DNA of 37,466 nucleotides. Origin: an uncultured Acidobacteriaceae bacterium. Its GTDB lineage: Bacteria > Acidobacteriota > Terriglobia > Terriglobales > Acidobacteriaceae. The stretch covers positions 1 through 37,466 of the forward strand of contig CAIVDV010000054.1 of NCBI GenBank assembly GCA_903904755.1. Direction: 5' to 3'. The notes under the pieces were generated by a model that was not told where the DNA came from, searched no databases, and worked only from the letters and a program-made list of their open reading frames with translations. How positions within the stretch are numbered: the stretch's first letter is position 1; the number at the start of each line of letters is the position of its first letter. Position numbers and translations under genes: made by a program. This document shows, piece by piece, positions 1 through 7,280 of this stretch.

Positions 1-64
1 CAACCAGCCGAACCGCTTCCATCTTGAACTCGTAGGTGTAAATCTTCCTCGGTATACGCACCAT
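1..64 (-). CDS. Transposase OrfA N-terminus (IS3-like), partial
   Basis: The minus-strand ATG at 62-64 opens a frame reading MVRIPRKIYTYEFKMEAVRL before the window ends. The pattern K-I/Y-T/S-x-E-F-K-x-E-A-V-R-L-V is the usual start of the helix-turn-helix OrfA protein of IS3-family transposases, which binds the IS ends. A GAAGGAG ribosome-binding site lies about 10 bases upstream. Only 21 codons are present, so whether the element is intact cannot be judged. Together with the inverted-repeat-like sequence at 111-129, it indicates an insertion sequence at the left edge. Confidence 0.6.
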   Translation of the reverse strand, partial: MVRIPRKIYTYEFKMEAVRLV

Positions 65-129
65 CTTCGCCGCTCCTTCGCCAGTATCTCAGAGCTCTAT
101 ATGAGGTACGCTTTTCGGGGGCAAGGTCA
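1..129 (-). mobile_element. End of an IS3-like insertion sequence, cut by the window edge
   Basis: Read on the minus strand, the element begins at about position 129 with TGACCTTGCCCCCGAAAAG. This resembles the terminal inverted repeats of IS3-family elements, which often begin TGACC(T)GCCCCCGAAAAG. About 65 bases inside this end a transposase OrfA-like reading frame starts. The rest of the element lies outside the window, so neither the other end nor a target duplication can be checked. The exact boundary is an inference. Confidence 0.55.
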
Positions 130-200
130 CTTAGCCACAAAAACAAAGGCGTGGCGAAGGTGGGGCACTCGGGGTTGGATGATCCATTTGGGACAAGCAG

Positions 201-233
201 GTCCTTCGACTCGCTGCGCTCGCTCAGGATGAC
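201..233. repeat. Dispersed intergenic repeat containing a small palindrome
   Basis: The stretch starting gtccttcgactcgctgcgct and ending in caggatgac contains the self-complementary core CTCGCTGCG/CGCTCG. It is the same type as the well-known 'GTCATCCTGAGCGA...' intergenic repeat of acidobacterial and other soil genomes (remembered, not searched). It lies in the gene-free stretch 130-283 between the IS end and the M29 peptidase. The same stretch also carries two copies of aatgtggcgaggg (from about 252 and 269). No gene is seen there. Confidence 0.45.
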
Positions 234-283
234 CCCTCTGGCGAGGGGCTAAATGTGGCGAGGGACTGAATGTGGCGAGGGGA

Positions 284-1327
284 TTACGGCTGGAGGAGGA
301 AGTGGCCGTCCTGCATGATTTGTTCGGTGCCGGATGGGGAGTCGAGCCAGATGTTGAACTGGAGGCCGACGACGTCGATGTGTGTGGTGGAGCGCCAGGG
401 AGCGCCGGTGTGCTCGCCGTAGGGGTTGCCGAAGGCGATGTGGATGCCGGGGAATTTTTCGTCCTGTAGGATGTTGCCGATGACGCGGGAGACGCCGATG
501 TTGGTGCCGATGGCGAACTCGCCGACGCGGTCGGAGTTTTCGTCGGTGTGGGTGTAGGCCCAGAAGTCGGCTTCAAGCTGGGGGTTGGGGCTGGTGCAGG
601 AGACGATGCGGTTGGCTGCGATCTCGATGGTGAGCGGGGAGGATTCGAGGAGGCCGTAGCGGGCGCAGAGCCAGTCGCCGACGACTCCATCTACGACGAA
701 GGTGCCGTTGACCTCACCGGGTGAGGTGAAGCACTCGCCGCCGGGGAGGTTGCCCCATTTTTCGGTGGAAATGATGCCGGAGGTTTTGAACCACTTGTAG
801 TGGGGGTTCATGTCGGCGGTGATTGAGGTTCCGGCGGGGGTGGTGGCGCGGATGCGTGTGGCCTGGCGGACACGGTTGAGGACTTTCTGGCTGAGACGGT
901 CGACCTGGTCGTAATCGGAGCGCATGCCCTGGCACATGATTTCAGCGGTGATGTTGACCATGTGGGCGTGGCGCATGCGGCGGCGGTTGACGACGTCAGT
1001 CATCTGCATGCGGCTGTGGAGCTCGTTTTGCTGGACCTGGACGGCGAAAATGGACACTTGTGACGTTTCCATGTCGGCGAGGACGGCGGCCGGCATGTCG
1101 GTGAGTGGGCGGGGGGCGAGGTCTTCGAGGACGTAGGCGTTCCACTGGCAGCCGAGGGCGGCGAGTTGGGCGGCGAGGGAGGCGGCGATGGCCTGGGTGA
1201 CGCGGTCGGTGATGAGGGTGACTTTTTCCGAAGGCTGGATGCGGAGGCAGGTGGTGACCGCGGAGCGCGCGCCCTGGGTGAAGTCTGGAGGGTAGGGGAG
1301 CGCGAGGAGGAATTGGTTGGCGGTCAT
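284..1327 (-). CDS. M29-family (aminopeptidase T-like) metallopeptidase
   Basis: This 347-aa protein resembles family M29 aminopeptidases, which remove N-terminal residues from peptides using two metal ions. Visible family features are NLPGGECF (Glu198), VGEFAIGTN (Glu270), GIHIAFGN (His296) and STTHIDVV (His316, Asp318), the expected ligand and catalytic positions near the C-terminus. There is no signal peptide, so it is probably cytoplasmic. The start at 1327 is preferred because AAAGGA lies 8-9 bases upstream. A longer frame reaching 1486 would overlap the ldh start and adds a low-complexity extension. It is divergent from the lactate dehydrogenase gene. It is slightly shorter than typical members (about 370-410 aa). 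Confidence 0.8.
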   Translation of the reverse strand: MTANQFLLALPYPPDFTQGARSAVTTCLRIQPSEKVTLITDRVTQAIAASLAAQLAALGCQWNAYVLEDLAPRPLTDMPAAVLADMETSQVSIFAVQVQQNELHSRMQMTDVVNRRRMRHAHMVNITAEIMCQGMRSDYDQVDRLSQKVLNRVRQATRIRATTPAGTSITADMNPHYKWFKTSGIISTEKWGNLPGGECFTSPGEVNGTFVVDGVVGDWLCARYGLLESSPLTIEIAANRIVSCTSPNPQLEADFWAYTHTDENSDRVGEFAIGTNIGVSRVIGNILQDEKFPGIHIAFGNPYGEHTGAPWRSTTHIDVVGLQFNIWLDSPSGTEQIMQDGHFLLQP

Positions 1328-1485
1328 GATGCGGTCCTTTGCGGAAAAAGTGCTTCCTATAAGGATACCGGAGAAGCGGGTGAGGAATTGGGGTGGGGGC
1401 AGATTTGGAAGTGAGACGGGCGGGAAGGAGGGCCGATAGACTGGACGTGTAATACATTTTGCAAAGTTCGTGTGAGGAGTGGGCA

Positions 1486-2439
1486 ATGGCAGGGGAGAAG
1501 ACGTCGAAGATCGGGATTATTGGCGCGGGGAGTGTGGGGGCGACGATTGCGTATGCGGCGATGATTCGCGGGGTGGCGCGGCAGATAAGCCTGTTCGACA
1601 TTGTCGAGGCGAAGGTGGCGGCCGAGGTGCTGGATCTGAACCACGGGCTGTTGTTTGCGCCGACGACGACGGTGGATGGAAGCGACCGGATTGAGGTGCT
1701 GGCTGGGTCGGATGTGGTGGTGATGACGGCGGGGGCGAAGCAGCGACCGGGGCAGACGCGGCTGGAGCTGGCTGAGGCGAATGCGGCGATATGCCGGAAG
1801 CTGCTGCCGGAGGTGGTGCGTGTGGCTCCGGAGGCGATCTTGCTGCTGGTGACGAATCCGGTGGATGTGGTGACGGAGATTGCACTGAAGGTGACTGGGC
1901 TGCCGGCGGAGCGGGTGATTGGGAGCGGGACGGTGCTGGACAGTTCGCGGTTCCGGTATCTGATTGCGAAGCACTGCGGGGTGGCGGTGCCGAATGTGCA
2001 TGCGTATATTGCCGGCGAGCATGGGGACAGCGAGGTTCCGCTGTGGAGCTCGGCGACGATTGGGTCGATTCCGCTGAGCCAGTGGGCTGTGGAAGGGCAT
2101 GGGCGGCTGACGGCGGAGGTGAAGGACGAGATATTGCGGAATGTGAAGGACGCGGCGTACCAGGTGATTCAGGGCAAGGGGGCGACGAACTACGCGGTGG
2201 GGCTGGCGGTGGCGAATATTCTGGAGGCGATTTTGAATGACGAGCGGCGGGTGCTGCCGGTGAGCGGGAAGCTGGGTGGGTTCCGGGGGCTGCCGGATGT
2301 GTGCCTGAGCGTGCCGCGGATTGTGGGGAGAGGGGGGATTGAGGCTCCGCTGCCGGTGCCGATGACGGTAGATGAGGAGGCGGGGCTGCGGGAGTGTGCG
2401 AGCCGGATTGGGGCGGTGGTGGAGGGGTTGGGGCTGTGA
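1486..2439 (+). CDS. ldh: L-lactate dehydrogenase
   Basis: The 317-aa protein belongs to the NAD-dependent lactate/malate dehydrogenase family and should interconvert pyruvate and L-lactate in the cytoplasm. The Rossmann glycine motif GAGSVG is at residues 13-18 and the NAD-binding acidic residue is Asp38 in LFDI. The substrate loop carries Gln86 (AKQRPGQTR), where malate dehydrogenases have Arg, so lactate specificity is expected. Arg92, Asn124, Asp152/Arg155 and the catalytic His179 in GEHGDSE complete the active site. The start is the ATG with GAGGAG 8 bases upstream. An in-frame TTG at 1459 is less likely. TAATAC at 1451-1456 could be a -10 box, giving a short leader. Confidence 0.9.
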   Translation: MAGEKTSKIGIIGAGSVGATIAYAAMIRGVARQISLFDIVEAKVAAEVLDLNHGLLFAPTTTVDGSDRIEVLAGSDVVVMTAGAKQRPGQTRLELAEANAAICRKLLPEVVRVAPEAILLLVTNPVDVVTEIALKVTGLPAERVIGSGTVLDSSRFRYLIAKHCGVAVPNVHAYIAGEHGDSEVPLWSSATIGSIPLSQWAVEGHGRLTAEVKDEILRNVKDAAYQVIQGKGATNYAVGLAVANILEAILNDERRVLPVSGKLGGFRGLPDVCLSVPRIVGRGGIEAPLPVPMTVDEEAGLRECASRIGAVVEGLGL

Positions 2440-2443
2440 AAGC

Positions 2444-2471
2444 AGGGGTCAGGGGTCAGGGATCAGGGGTC
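2444..2471 (+). repeat. Four tandem 7-bp units (AGGGGTC)
   Basis: Immediately after the ldh stop codon the 7-base unit AGGGGTC occurs four times in tandem, with one G-to-A change in the third copy. The 65-base stretch between the convergent ldh and 94-aa genes contains nothing else that is recognisable, and no clear terminator hairpin. Confidence 0.7.
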
Positions 2472-2504
2472 AGTTTTTGGGGTGGTGGTCGGGGGCGGAA
2501 GTGA

Positions 2505-2789
2505 CTAAAGGGGAAGGTGGTAGATGTCGACGGCGGTTTTGGTGCTGTTGACATAGATGGTGGTGTTGGTTGCGATGGCGGTACCTGGGGACGCAGTGCC
2601 GGTGGGGACGATGGCGACGGCGCCGAATTGGGTGTTGGTGGCGACGAAGGTGGCGAGGTTTTGGGCGGCGGTGTTGGGGTCGAAGACGAGGCCGGTGAGC
2701 TGGGTGAATTCGAGCTGCTCGCTGCGGGTGATGGCGTTGGCGATATCGGCCATGGAGCCCGTGCCGTTTACGATGACTTGTCCAACCAT
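2505..2789 (-). CDS. Small protein of unknown function (94 aa)
   Basis: I do not recognise this 94-aa protein. It is rich in Thr, Ala, Val and Asn, has no signal peptide or membrane segment, and contains alternating hydrophobic stretches that would suit beta strands (VGQVIVNGTG near the N-terminus, TTIYVNSTKTAVDIYHL at the C-terminus). It has a good ribosome-binding site (AAGGAG, 7-8 bases before the ATG). That site lies across the end of the upstream lipoprotein gene, whose stop is only 11 bases before this start. The two genes are therefore almost certainly co-transcribed and possibly translationally coupled. Confidence 0.7.
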   Translation of the reverse strand: MVGQVIVNGTGSMADIANAITRSEQLEFTQLTGLVFDPNTAAQNLATFVATNTQFGAVAIVPTGTASPGTAIATNTTIYVNSTKTAVDIYHLPL

Positions 2790-2800
2790 GGGGATACTCC

Positions 2801-3814
2801 TTAATTCAATTTGAGGGTGGTGATGGCATCGCTGAGGGTCTTCAGCTTGGCGTCGTCCGACGCGGCGGCGAGCATGAGCTGCTTGAACTGGTCGAGAAGC
2901 TGTGCGGCGGTGGCGGCGGGGTCTGGGGTGGTTCCGTTTGCGGTGATGAGGCTGCGGAGCGAGGCGATGGCCGGGGTGGAGATGGTGGAGTCGGCGCTGG
3001 TGGCGGCAGTGGAGAGCTTCTGGTAGACGGAGCGGATGTTGATGGATTGCGCGGCCTGGGCGGCGGTGGCGGGTTTGAGGGACTGGATGGTGGCGGTGAG
3101 GTTGGCCTGGGCTTTGGTGGCGTTGTCGCCGGTGTTGGAGGCGATGGAGACGAGTGCTGAGGGGACGGTGCCGGCGTAGTAGTACTGGATGACGTCGATC
3201 CAGGCGGCTTCGAGGGAGTAGGCGGGGATGGTGGGCTGGTCCTTGGAGGCGGGGGTGGGGATGACGTCCTGGGAGGCGAGGCGGGAGATGATTTGGGCCT
3301 GGAGGTTTTTGCGGTCGGCGCGCATCTGGGAGATGAGGGACTCGGTGGTTTTTTCGCGGAAGAAGTTTTTGTCGATGGAGAGCTGCGTGCCCTGGAGGCC
3401 GGAAAGGGATGCGGCGAGGATGTCTTTGATATCGCCGGCGGAGACGACGGTGGTGGCGGCGGTGAGGCCGAGCTGGGCGGTATCTGCGAGGAGGGATTCG
3501 GAGGCGCGGTTGACGGTGAGCTGCTGCTCAAAGTGGCCGTAGGAGGACTCGATATCGGCGATGGCGCGGTAGACGATCTGGTCGCGGAGGGCGCGGGCTT
3601 TGAGATAGTCAGGTTTGCCATCTTGTTGAGCTTTTCCGCTGATGGCGTTGCGGTACTCCGTGACGTCGTTGTTGTAGTCAGACGTGGGATAGGCGGCAAT
3701 TGCGGGCGCGAGGGTGCTGGGGCGCGATGGGGCCATGGTGTTGAGGCAGCCGGTGAGAGCGGGGAGGAGTGCCGCGAGGGCGAGGCTGCTGATGGTGCGC
3801 AGGGGGAGGGGCAT
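2801..3814 (-). CDS. Conserved lipoprotein of unknown function
   Basis: This 337-aa protein starts with a lipoprotein signal peptide. A basic start and hydrophobic core are followed by the lipobox L-T-G-C, with Cys at residue 23, so it should be lipid-anchored in the envelope. The mature part looks largely helical, with many Ala/Gln/Ser residues. Distinctive segments such as RALRDQIVYRAIADIESSYG and FFREKTTESLISQMRADRKN resemble uncharacterised lipoproteins in proteobacteria and acidobacteria (from memory). No enzymatic motif is visible. GAGG lies about 11 bases upstream of the chosen ATG. It forms a two-gene unit with the 94-aa gene downstream. Confidence 0.75.
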   Translation of the reverse strand: MPLPLRTISSLALAALLPALTGCLNTMAPSRPSTLAPAIAAYPTSDYNNDVTEYRNAISGKAQQDGKPDYLKARALRDQIVYRAIADIESSYGHFEQQLTVNRASESLLADTAQLGLTAATTVVSAGDIKDILAASLSGLQGTQLSIDKNFFREKTTESLISQMRADRKNLQAQIISRLASQDVIPTPASKDQPTIPAYSLEAAWIDVIQYYYAGTVPSALVSIASNTGDNATKAQANLTATIQSLKPATAAQAAQSINIRSVYQKLSTAATSADSTISTPAIASLRSLITANGTTPDPAATAAQLLDQFKQLMLAAASDDAKLKTLSDAITTLKLN

Positions 3815-3958
3815 GGCCGGGGGACCTCAGTTGCTGGAAGAGTGGGGAAGCCGTGGGTTCCATGGTGGCACTGAGGCATTGGGGTGTCAAGGAATATGGA
3901 GGGAAAAGAGGGGTAGAATGGTGCGTTCTGAGAATGCCGGGAGCGGAGGTGCGGGAGT

Positions 3959-4363
3959 ATGTGGGTATTTACGCGGTATGGGTTTTATTCGATAGCGTGC
4001 GCGAACAAAGCGGACGGCAAGCTGGACCCGGACACGGTGATGGTGCGGGCGCGGCTGCGGGAGCATTTGAAGGCGCTTCAGGAGCGGTTTGCGGAGACGG
4101 AGATTGGGAAGGCTGAGATATTGAACTGGAGCCAGCGGGATTACCGGTACAGGATTGTGGTGCCGAAGGCGGTGTGGGCAGGGGCCCTGACGGAGATGGC
4201 GGTGGAGCAGACGTGGTCGAACTTCAAGAATGAGGCGGGGCGTTTTGCGCGGATCAAGCATATGGCGTATGGGTATGTGGATGCGCTGCACAGTGTTTGG
4301 GAGGTGATGTATGGGTTGCAGGGACGGGGTGCGAATGCGCGGGATGCCTTTCGCTCGAGTTGA
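3959..4363 (+). CDS. Conserved protein of unknown function (134 aa)
   Basis: The 134-aa soluble protein begins MWVFTRYGFYSIACA and contains the segments DPDTVMVRARLREHL, RDYRYRIVVPKAVW and WSNFKNEAGR, followed by a Tyr/Trp-rich C-terminus (YVDALHSVWEVMYGLQ). I recall a small, widespread but uncharacterised bacterial family with this layout, an opening MWxFTxxGFxS and a conserved D-Y-x-Y-R motif. No function is known to me. GGAGGT lies about 9 bases upstream of the ATG, a strong ribosome-binding site. The gene is divergent from the lipoprotein gene. A run of eight T after the stop codon may help end transcription, but no strong hairpin precedes it. Confidence 0.75.
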   Translation: MWVFTRYGFYSIACANKADGKLDPDTVMVRARLREHLKALQERFAETEIGKAEILNWSQRDYRYRIVVPKAVWAGALTEMAVEQTWSNFKNEAGRFARIKHMAYGYVDALHSVWEVMYGLQGRGANARDAFRSS

Positions 4364-4451
4364 TTGTTTTTTTTGGGATTGTTGCGCGGGAACGGGAGTA
4401 GGATAGTCGCGCATGCTCACGGACCTGTGGCAGGTGCGGAAGGAAAGAGCC

Positions 4452-4943
4452 ATGGCAAAAATTCGTGTTTTCAGAGTGAAGTTGTGGCGGCGGGTGATGG
4501 CGGTATTTTTTGCGCTGGCTGGGGTTCTGTTTCTGATTGAAGCGGGCTGGGCGCTGCAACTGGAGCAGGGGCGGGCGCAATGGATGGCGCTGCTTTCGGC
4601 GGTATTTTTTGTGCTGTTCGGGCTGGGATGGATGGCGCACACGTTTCAGAACTCAGTGGCGATGGGCGCGGACTGGGTGGAGTTGCGAACGTGGCGGAAG
4701 CGGCAGCGGCTGAGCTTTGACAAGATTAAAGGGAAGCGGGAGTCGCTGGACAAGGACGACCCCGGTGCACCGAAGGTGCATGGGATACGGCTGGAAGCGG
4801 AGGGCGGGGAGCTGGCTTCGCTGGAGTTTGAGCGGTTTTATGAGTTTGATCGGGGATTCTGGGAGTGGTACCGGGGGCTGCGGGATTTGGATGCGGAAGA
4901 GGAGAGCGGGCAGTCGGCCGGGGCGGTTGCGGTGCGGGGGTGA
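4452..4943 (+). CDS. Small inner-membrane protein with two N-terminal membrane helices
   Basis: The 163-aa protein has two predicted transmembrane helices (residues about 15-35 and 42-62) followed by a soluble domain of about 100 residues. That domain carries a charged stretch KGKRESLDKDDPG and a C-terminal aromatic and acidic segment. The layout resembles small PH-like-domain membrane proteins, but that is only a fold guess. The start was chosen because AAGGAAAG lies about 7 bases upstream of ATG 4452. An in-frame ATG at 4413 lies 8 bases after the -10-like TAGGAT (4399-4404) and could be a leaderless start adding 13 residues. It ends before a strong palindrome. Confidence 0.65.
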   Translation: MAKIRVFRVKLWRRVMAVFFALAGVLFLIEAGWALQLEQGRAQWMALLSAVFFVLFGLGWMAHTFQNSVAMGADWVELRTWRKRQRLSFDKIKGKRESLDKDDPGAPKVHGIRLEAEGGELASLEFERFYEFDRGFWEWYRGLRDLDAEEESGQSAGAVAVRG

Positions 4944-5008
4944 TGGTGGTTCAGCCCAGCCCGGAGGAGTTTTTCTGCAGCCAACTAGGTGTTTGCTGCG
5001 ACGGAGAG

Positions 5009-5032
5009 GAGGCGAGCCAATTGGCTCGCCTC
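5009..5032. terminator. Perfect 24-bp palindrome between convergent genes
   Basis: GAGGCGAGCCAA is followed directly by its exact reverse complement TTGGCTCGCCTC. In RNA this folds as a 10-bp GC-rich stem with an AAUU loop. It sits between the membrane-protein gene ending at 4943 and the ligase gene ending at 5039, so it can serve both as a bidirectional terminator. The U-run is weak on both sides (TCTCATTT on +). Confidence 0.75.
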
Positions 5033-5038
5033 TCTCAT

Positions 5039-6145
5039 TTACAGTCCGGCGGCGGTTTCCTGGGCCATGTAGTCGACGACGGCTTTGAGGTCGCCGTTGG
5101 TGGCTTCAAAGACTTTGAGCTGGCGGTCGGCGCCGGTGCCGGTTTCGAGGATGTCGCGGATGCCGTTGATGGCTGAGCGGGAGCCGAGTTCGTCGACGAC
5201 AGGGTCGATGAGGTCGAGGTATTCGTGAATGAGGTCGCGCAGTGGGACTTCGGTTTGTTTGCCGAAGTCGATGAGCTGGCCGTCGAGGCCGTAGCGGACG
5301 GCGCGGAATTTGTTTTCCATGAGCAGGGGACGGGCGTAGTGGCGGAAGTCCTGATTGCGCTCGTGGAGGCGGTAGAGGTAGGCAGCGGTGGCCTGGATGA
5401 GGGCGGCGATGGAGATGGACTCCGAGGCGCGAAGGGGGATGTCGCAGGCGCGGACCTCGACGGTGTCGAAGTAGGGATGGGGGCGGATATCCCACCAGAT
5501 TTTTTTGGCGTCGTCGATGCAGTTGGTCTTGATGAGGAGATTGACGTAGTTTTCGAACTCGGAGTAGCTGGAGAAGGCGTCGGGGATGCCGGTGCGGGGG
5601 AAGTTTTCAAAGACCTTGGCGCGATAGCCCTTGTAGCCGGTGTTGAGGCCGAGCCAGAAGGGGGAGTTGGTGGCGAGGGCCATGATGTGGGGGAGGAAGT
5701 AGCGCATGGCGTTCATGATGCGGATGGAGGCTTCGCGGTCCTCAATGCCGACGTGAACGTGGAGGCCGAAGATGAGGTTGGAGCGGGCGACGAGCTGGAG
5801 ATCCTTGACGACCTGGCGGTAGCGCGGGTCGGGGTAGATTTCCTGGGTGCGCCAGTCGGCGAAGGGATGGGTGGCGCCGGCGACGAGGATGAGGTTGTTT
5901 TCCTGGGCGAGGCGGATCATCTGGCGGCGGAGGTCGTAGAGGTCGTCGCGGGCTTCGTCGATGTTTTTGCAGATGCGGGTGCCGACTTCGACGACGGACT
6001 GGTGCATTTCGGCTTTGACGCGCTCTTCGAGGCGGATTTTGCCCTGGGAGAGCATTTCCGTGGCGATGTGGGAGCGGAGGTCGCGTGAGACCGGGTCGAT
6101 GGTCTGGTATTCCTCTTCAATGCCGAGGGTGAAGGATGGTCGCAT
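5039..6145 (-). CDS. YbdK-type carboxylate-amine ligase (GCS2 family)
   Basis: The 368-aa protein matches the glutamate-cysteine ligase family 2 / YbdK group in length (E. coli YbdK is 372 aa). The group joins a carboxylate to an amine using ATP, and YbdK has weak glutamate-cysteine ligase activity. Typical features are the N-terminal FTLGIEEEYQ, then EVGTRICKNI, VAGATHPFADW, GLHVHVGIEDR and VEVRACDIP, which form the ATP and metal site. The real substrate cannot be told from sequence. GGAGG lies 6 bases upstream of the ATG. The gene stands alone, convergent with the membrane-protein gene and downstream of the DUF3592-like pair. Confidence 0.85.
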   Translation of the reverse strand: MRPSFTLGIEEEYQTIDPVSRDLRSHIATEMLSQGKIRLEERVKAEMHQSVVEVGTRICKNIDEARDDLYDLRRQMIRLAQENNLILVAGATHPFADWRTQEIYPDPRYRQVVKDLQLVARSNLIFGLHVHVGIEDREASIRIMNAMRYFLPHIMALATNSPFWLGLNTGYKGYRAKVFENFPRTGIPDAFSSYSEFENYVNLLIKTNCIDDAKKIWWDIRPHPYFDTVEVRACDIPLRASESISIAALIQATAAYLYRLHERNQDFRHYARPLLMENKFRAVRYGLDGQLIDFGKQTEVPLRDLIHEYLDLIDPVVDELGSRSAINGIRDILETGTGADRQLKVFEATNGDLKAVVDYMAQETAAGL

Positions 6146-6199
6146 GAGGGCCTCCGGGCGGTGCGCGTTGGAGACATTGTACGGGATGGGTGGTGAGGG

Positions 6200-6685
6200 T
6201 TAGTTAAGTGGCGGCGGCGGGTTGTAGCGGAGAGTGGATGGCGGCAGCGGGCGGAGGAAGATGACCCAGAAGGCGAGGGAGGCGAGGATGCCGGCGATGC
6301 GGGGAAAGGCGAGGAAGAACTGGGTGAACCAGAGGTAGAGGAAGGAGTTAATTTTTGCGTCCCAGGGGTCGAGGGGGACGTAGAGGATGGGGACTTTGTC
6401 GCCAACGGCGAATGGGGCGGGGTCGGAGGCCAGGTCGGCGGTGAAGGTGATGGCGGGGCCGGAAGCGGGCTGGAAGTGGACGACCGGGGTGTAGGTGGTG
6501 GTGCCGTCGGAGCCGGTGCGCTGGTTGAGCTGGAGGACGGTTCCGGTGGCGGATTCGCTGTGGGTGATCCAGGTGTGGGTTTGCCAGGCGAAGTAGATTC
6601 CGACGGAAAAGAGGATGAAGGTGATGAAGAAGACGGTGGCTGTGGCCAGTCGAAAAGCCTTTGGGTTGGAGGTCTTCAGTTTCAT
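6200..6685 (-). CDS. DUF3592-like membrane protein
   Basis: The 161-aa protein has an N-terminal membrane helix (about residues 13-34), an extracytoplasmic beta-rich domain and a C-terminal helix near residues 125-148. Features are ESATGTVLQLNQRTGSDGTT, a F-A-V-G-D-K-V-P-I-L-Y segment and P-x-D-P-W-D-A-K-I-N. This is the DUF3592 pattern (helix, 'GTV' strand, 'VGD.V.VLYDP.NP..A.I' strand, helix). Function is unknown. It shares the layout with the gene just upstream, suggesting duplication. The start is uncertain. A TTG at 6742 overlapping the upstream stop is possible, but the extension is Pro-rich and not conserved-looking, so ATG 6685 is preferred although no clear ribosome-binding site is seen. 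Confidence 0.65.
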   Translation of the reverse strand: MKLKTSNPKAFRLATATVFFITFILFSVGIYFAWQTHTWITHSESATGTVLQLNQRTGSDGTTTYTPVVHFQPASGPAITFTADLASDPAPFAVGDKVPILYVPLDPWDAKINSFLYLWFTQFFLAFPRIAGILASLAFWVIFLRPLPPSTLRYNPPPPLN

Positions 6686-6735
6686 GGGGAAAGGGTAGCA
6701 CGGGAGCTGGGAGGAGGCGGGGAAGCGGGGCGGCG

Positions 6736-7146
6736 TTACCAAGTGAGGTCGGTAAAGATGTCATAGAAGACAAAAGCGAGAAAGCTGATGCCGACGATGG
6801 CGGGAAGGAAGGAGCCTTCCCGGGTTTGGAAGAAGGAGTGGATTTTGGCGTTGGCAGGGTCGGCGGGGTCGCAGCGGACGCTGACGGATTGGCCGATGCG
6901 GAAGCCTGCAGGCGAGGAGCCGACGGGGGATTGCACGGTGATGGTTTCACCGCTGGGGAGTTGGAACTGAAAGGCATGGGCATAGGTTCCGCCGTCGCTG
7001 TCGGCGGAATATTGCAGTTTGGTGACGGTGCCGGTGGTTTCGATGCCGCTGGCGAGGAGGTCGCGGGTGCGGGTGAAGGCGTAGGCGGCGTAGACGACCA
7101 AGCCGATTCCGAGGATGGCGAAGAGATATGGGAAGAGATTCGACAC
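6736..7146 (-). CDS. DUF3592-like membrane protein, paralogue of its neighbour
   Basis: The 136-aa protein has an N-terminal membrane helix (residues 5-24), a beta-rich middle with IETTGTVTKLQYSADSDGG, QFQLPSGETITVQSPVG and IGQSVSVRCDPADPANAKIH, and a C-terminal helix (about 112-130). This is the DUF3592 layout and function is unknown. The start is a GTG with only a weak GGGTG-like site upstream. The stop lies 50 bases before the ATG of the second DUF3592-like gene, so the two are probably one transcription unit. The pair is divergent from alkB. Confidence 0.7.
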   Translation of the reverse strand: MSNLFPYLFAILGIGLVVYAAYAFTRTRDLLASGIETTGTVTKLQYSADSDGGTYAHAFQFQLPSGETITVQSPVGSSPAGFRIGQSVSVRCDPADPANAKIHSFFQTREGSFLPAIVGISFLAFVFYDIFTDLTW

Positions 7147-7268
7147 TGGATGGCACCCTGGGTATGTGGTAGGAGTGTTTGGGAACCAGTCTAGCTGATG
7201 GCATGGGGGTGAGGTTGGTTGCTGGGTGGCGGGGCGAGAGATTTTCGCTTTATTTTCGCTTTTTGCGG

Positions 7269-7274
7269 TAAGAT
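7269..7274 (+). promoter_or_regulatory. -10-like box of alkB, leaderless arrangement
   Basis: TAAGAT lies 6 bases before the alkB ATG at 7281, so transcription would start at or next to the start codon. No convincing -35 box or ribosome-binding site is present. Upstream is T-rich with two copies of ttttcgcttt. Confidence 0.4.
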
Positions 7275-7280
7275 GCCGGT

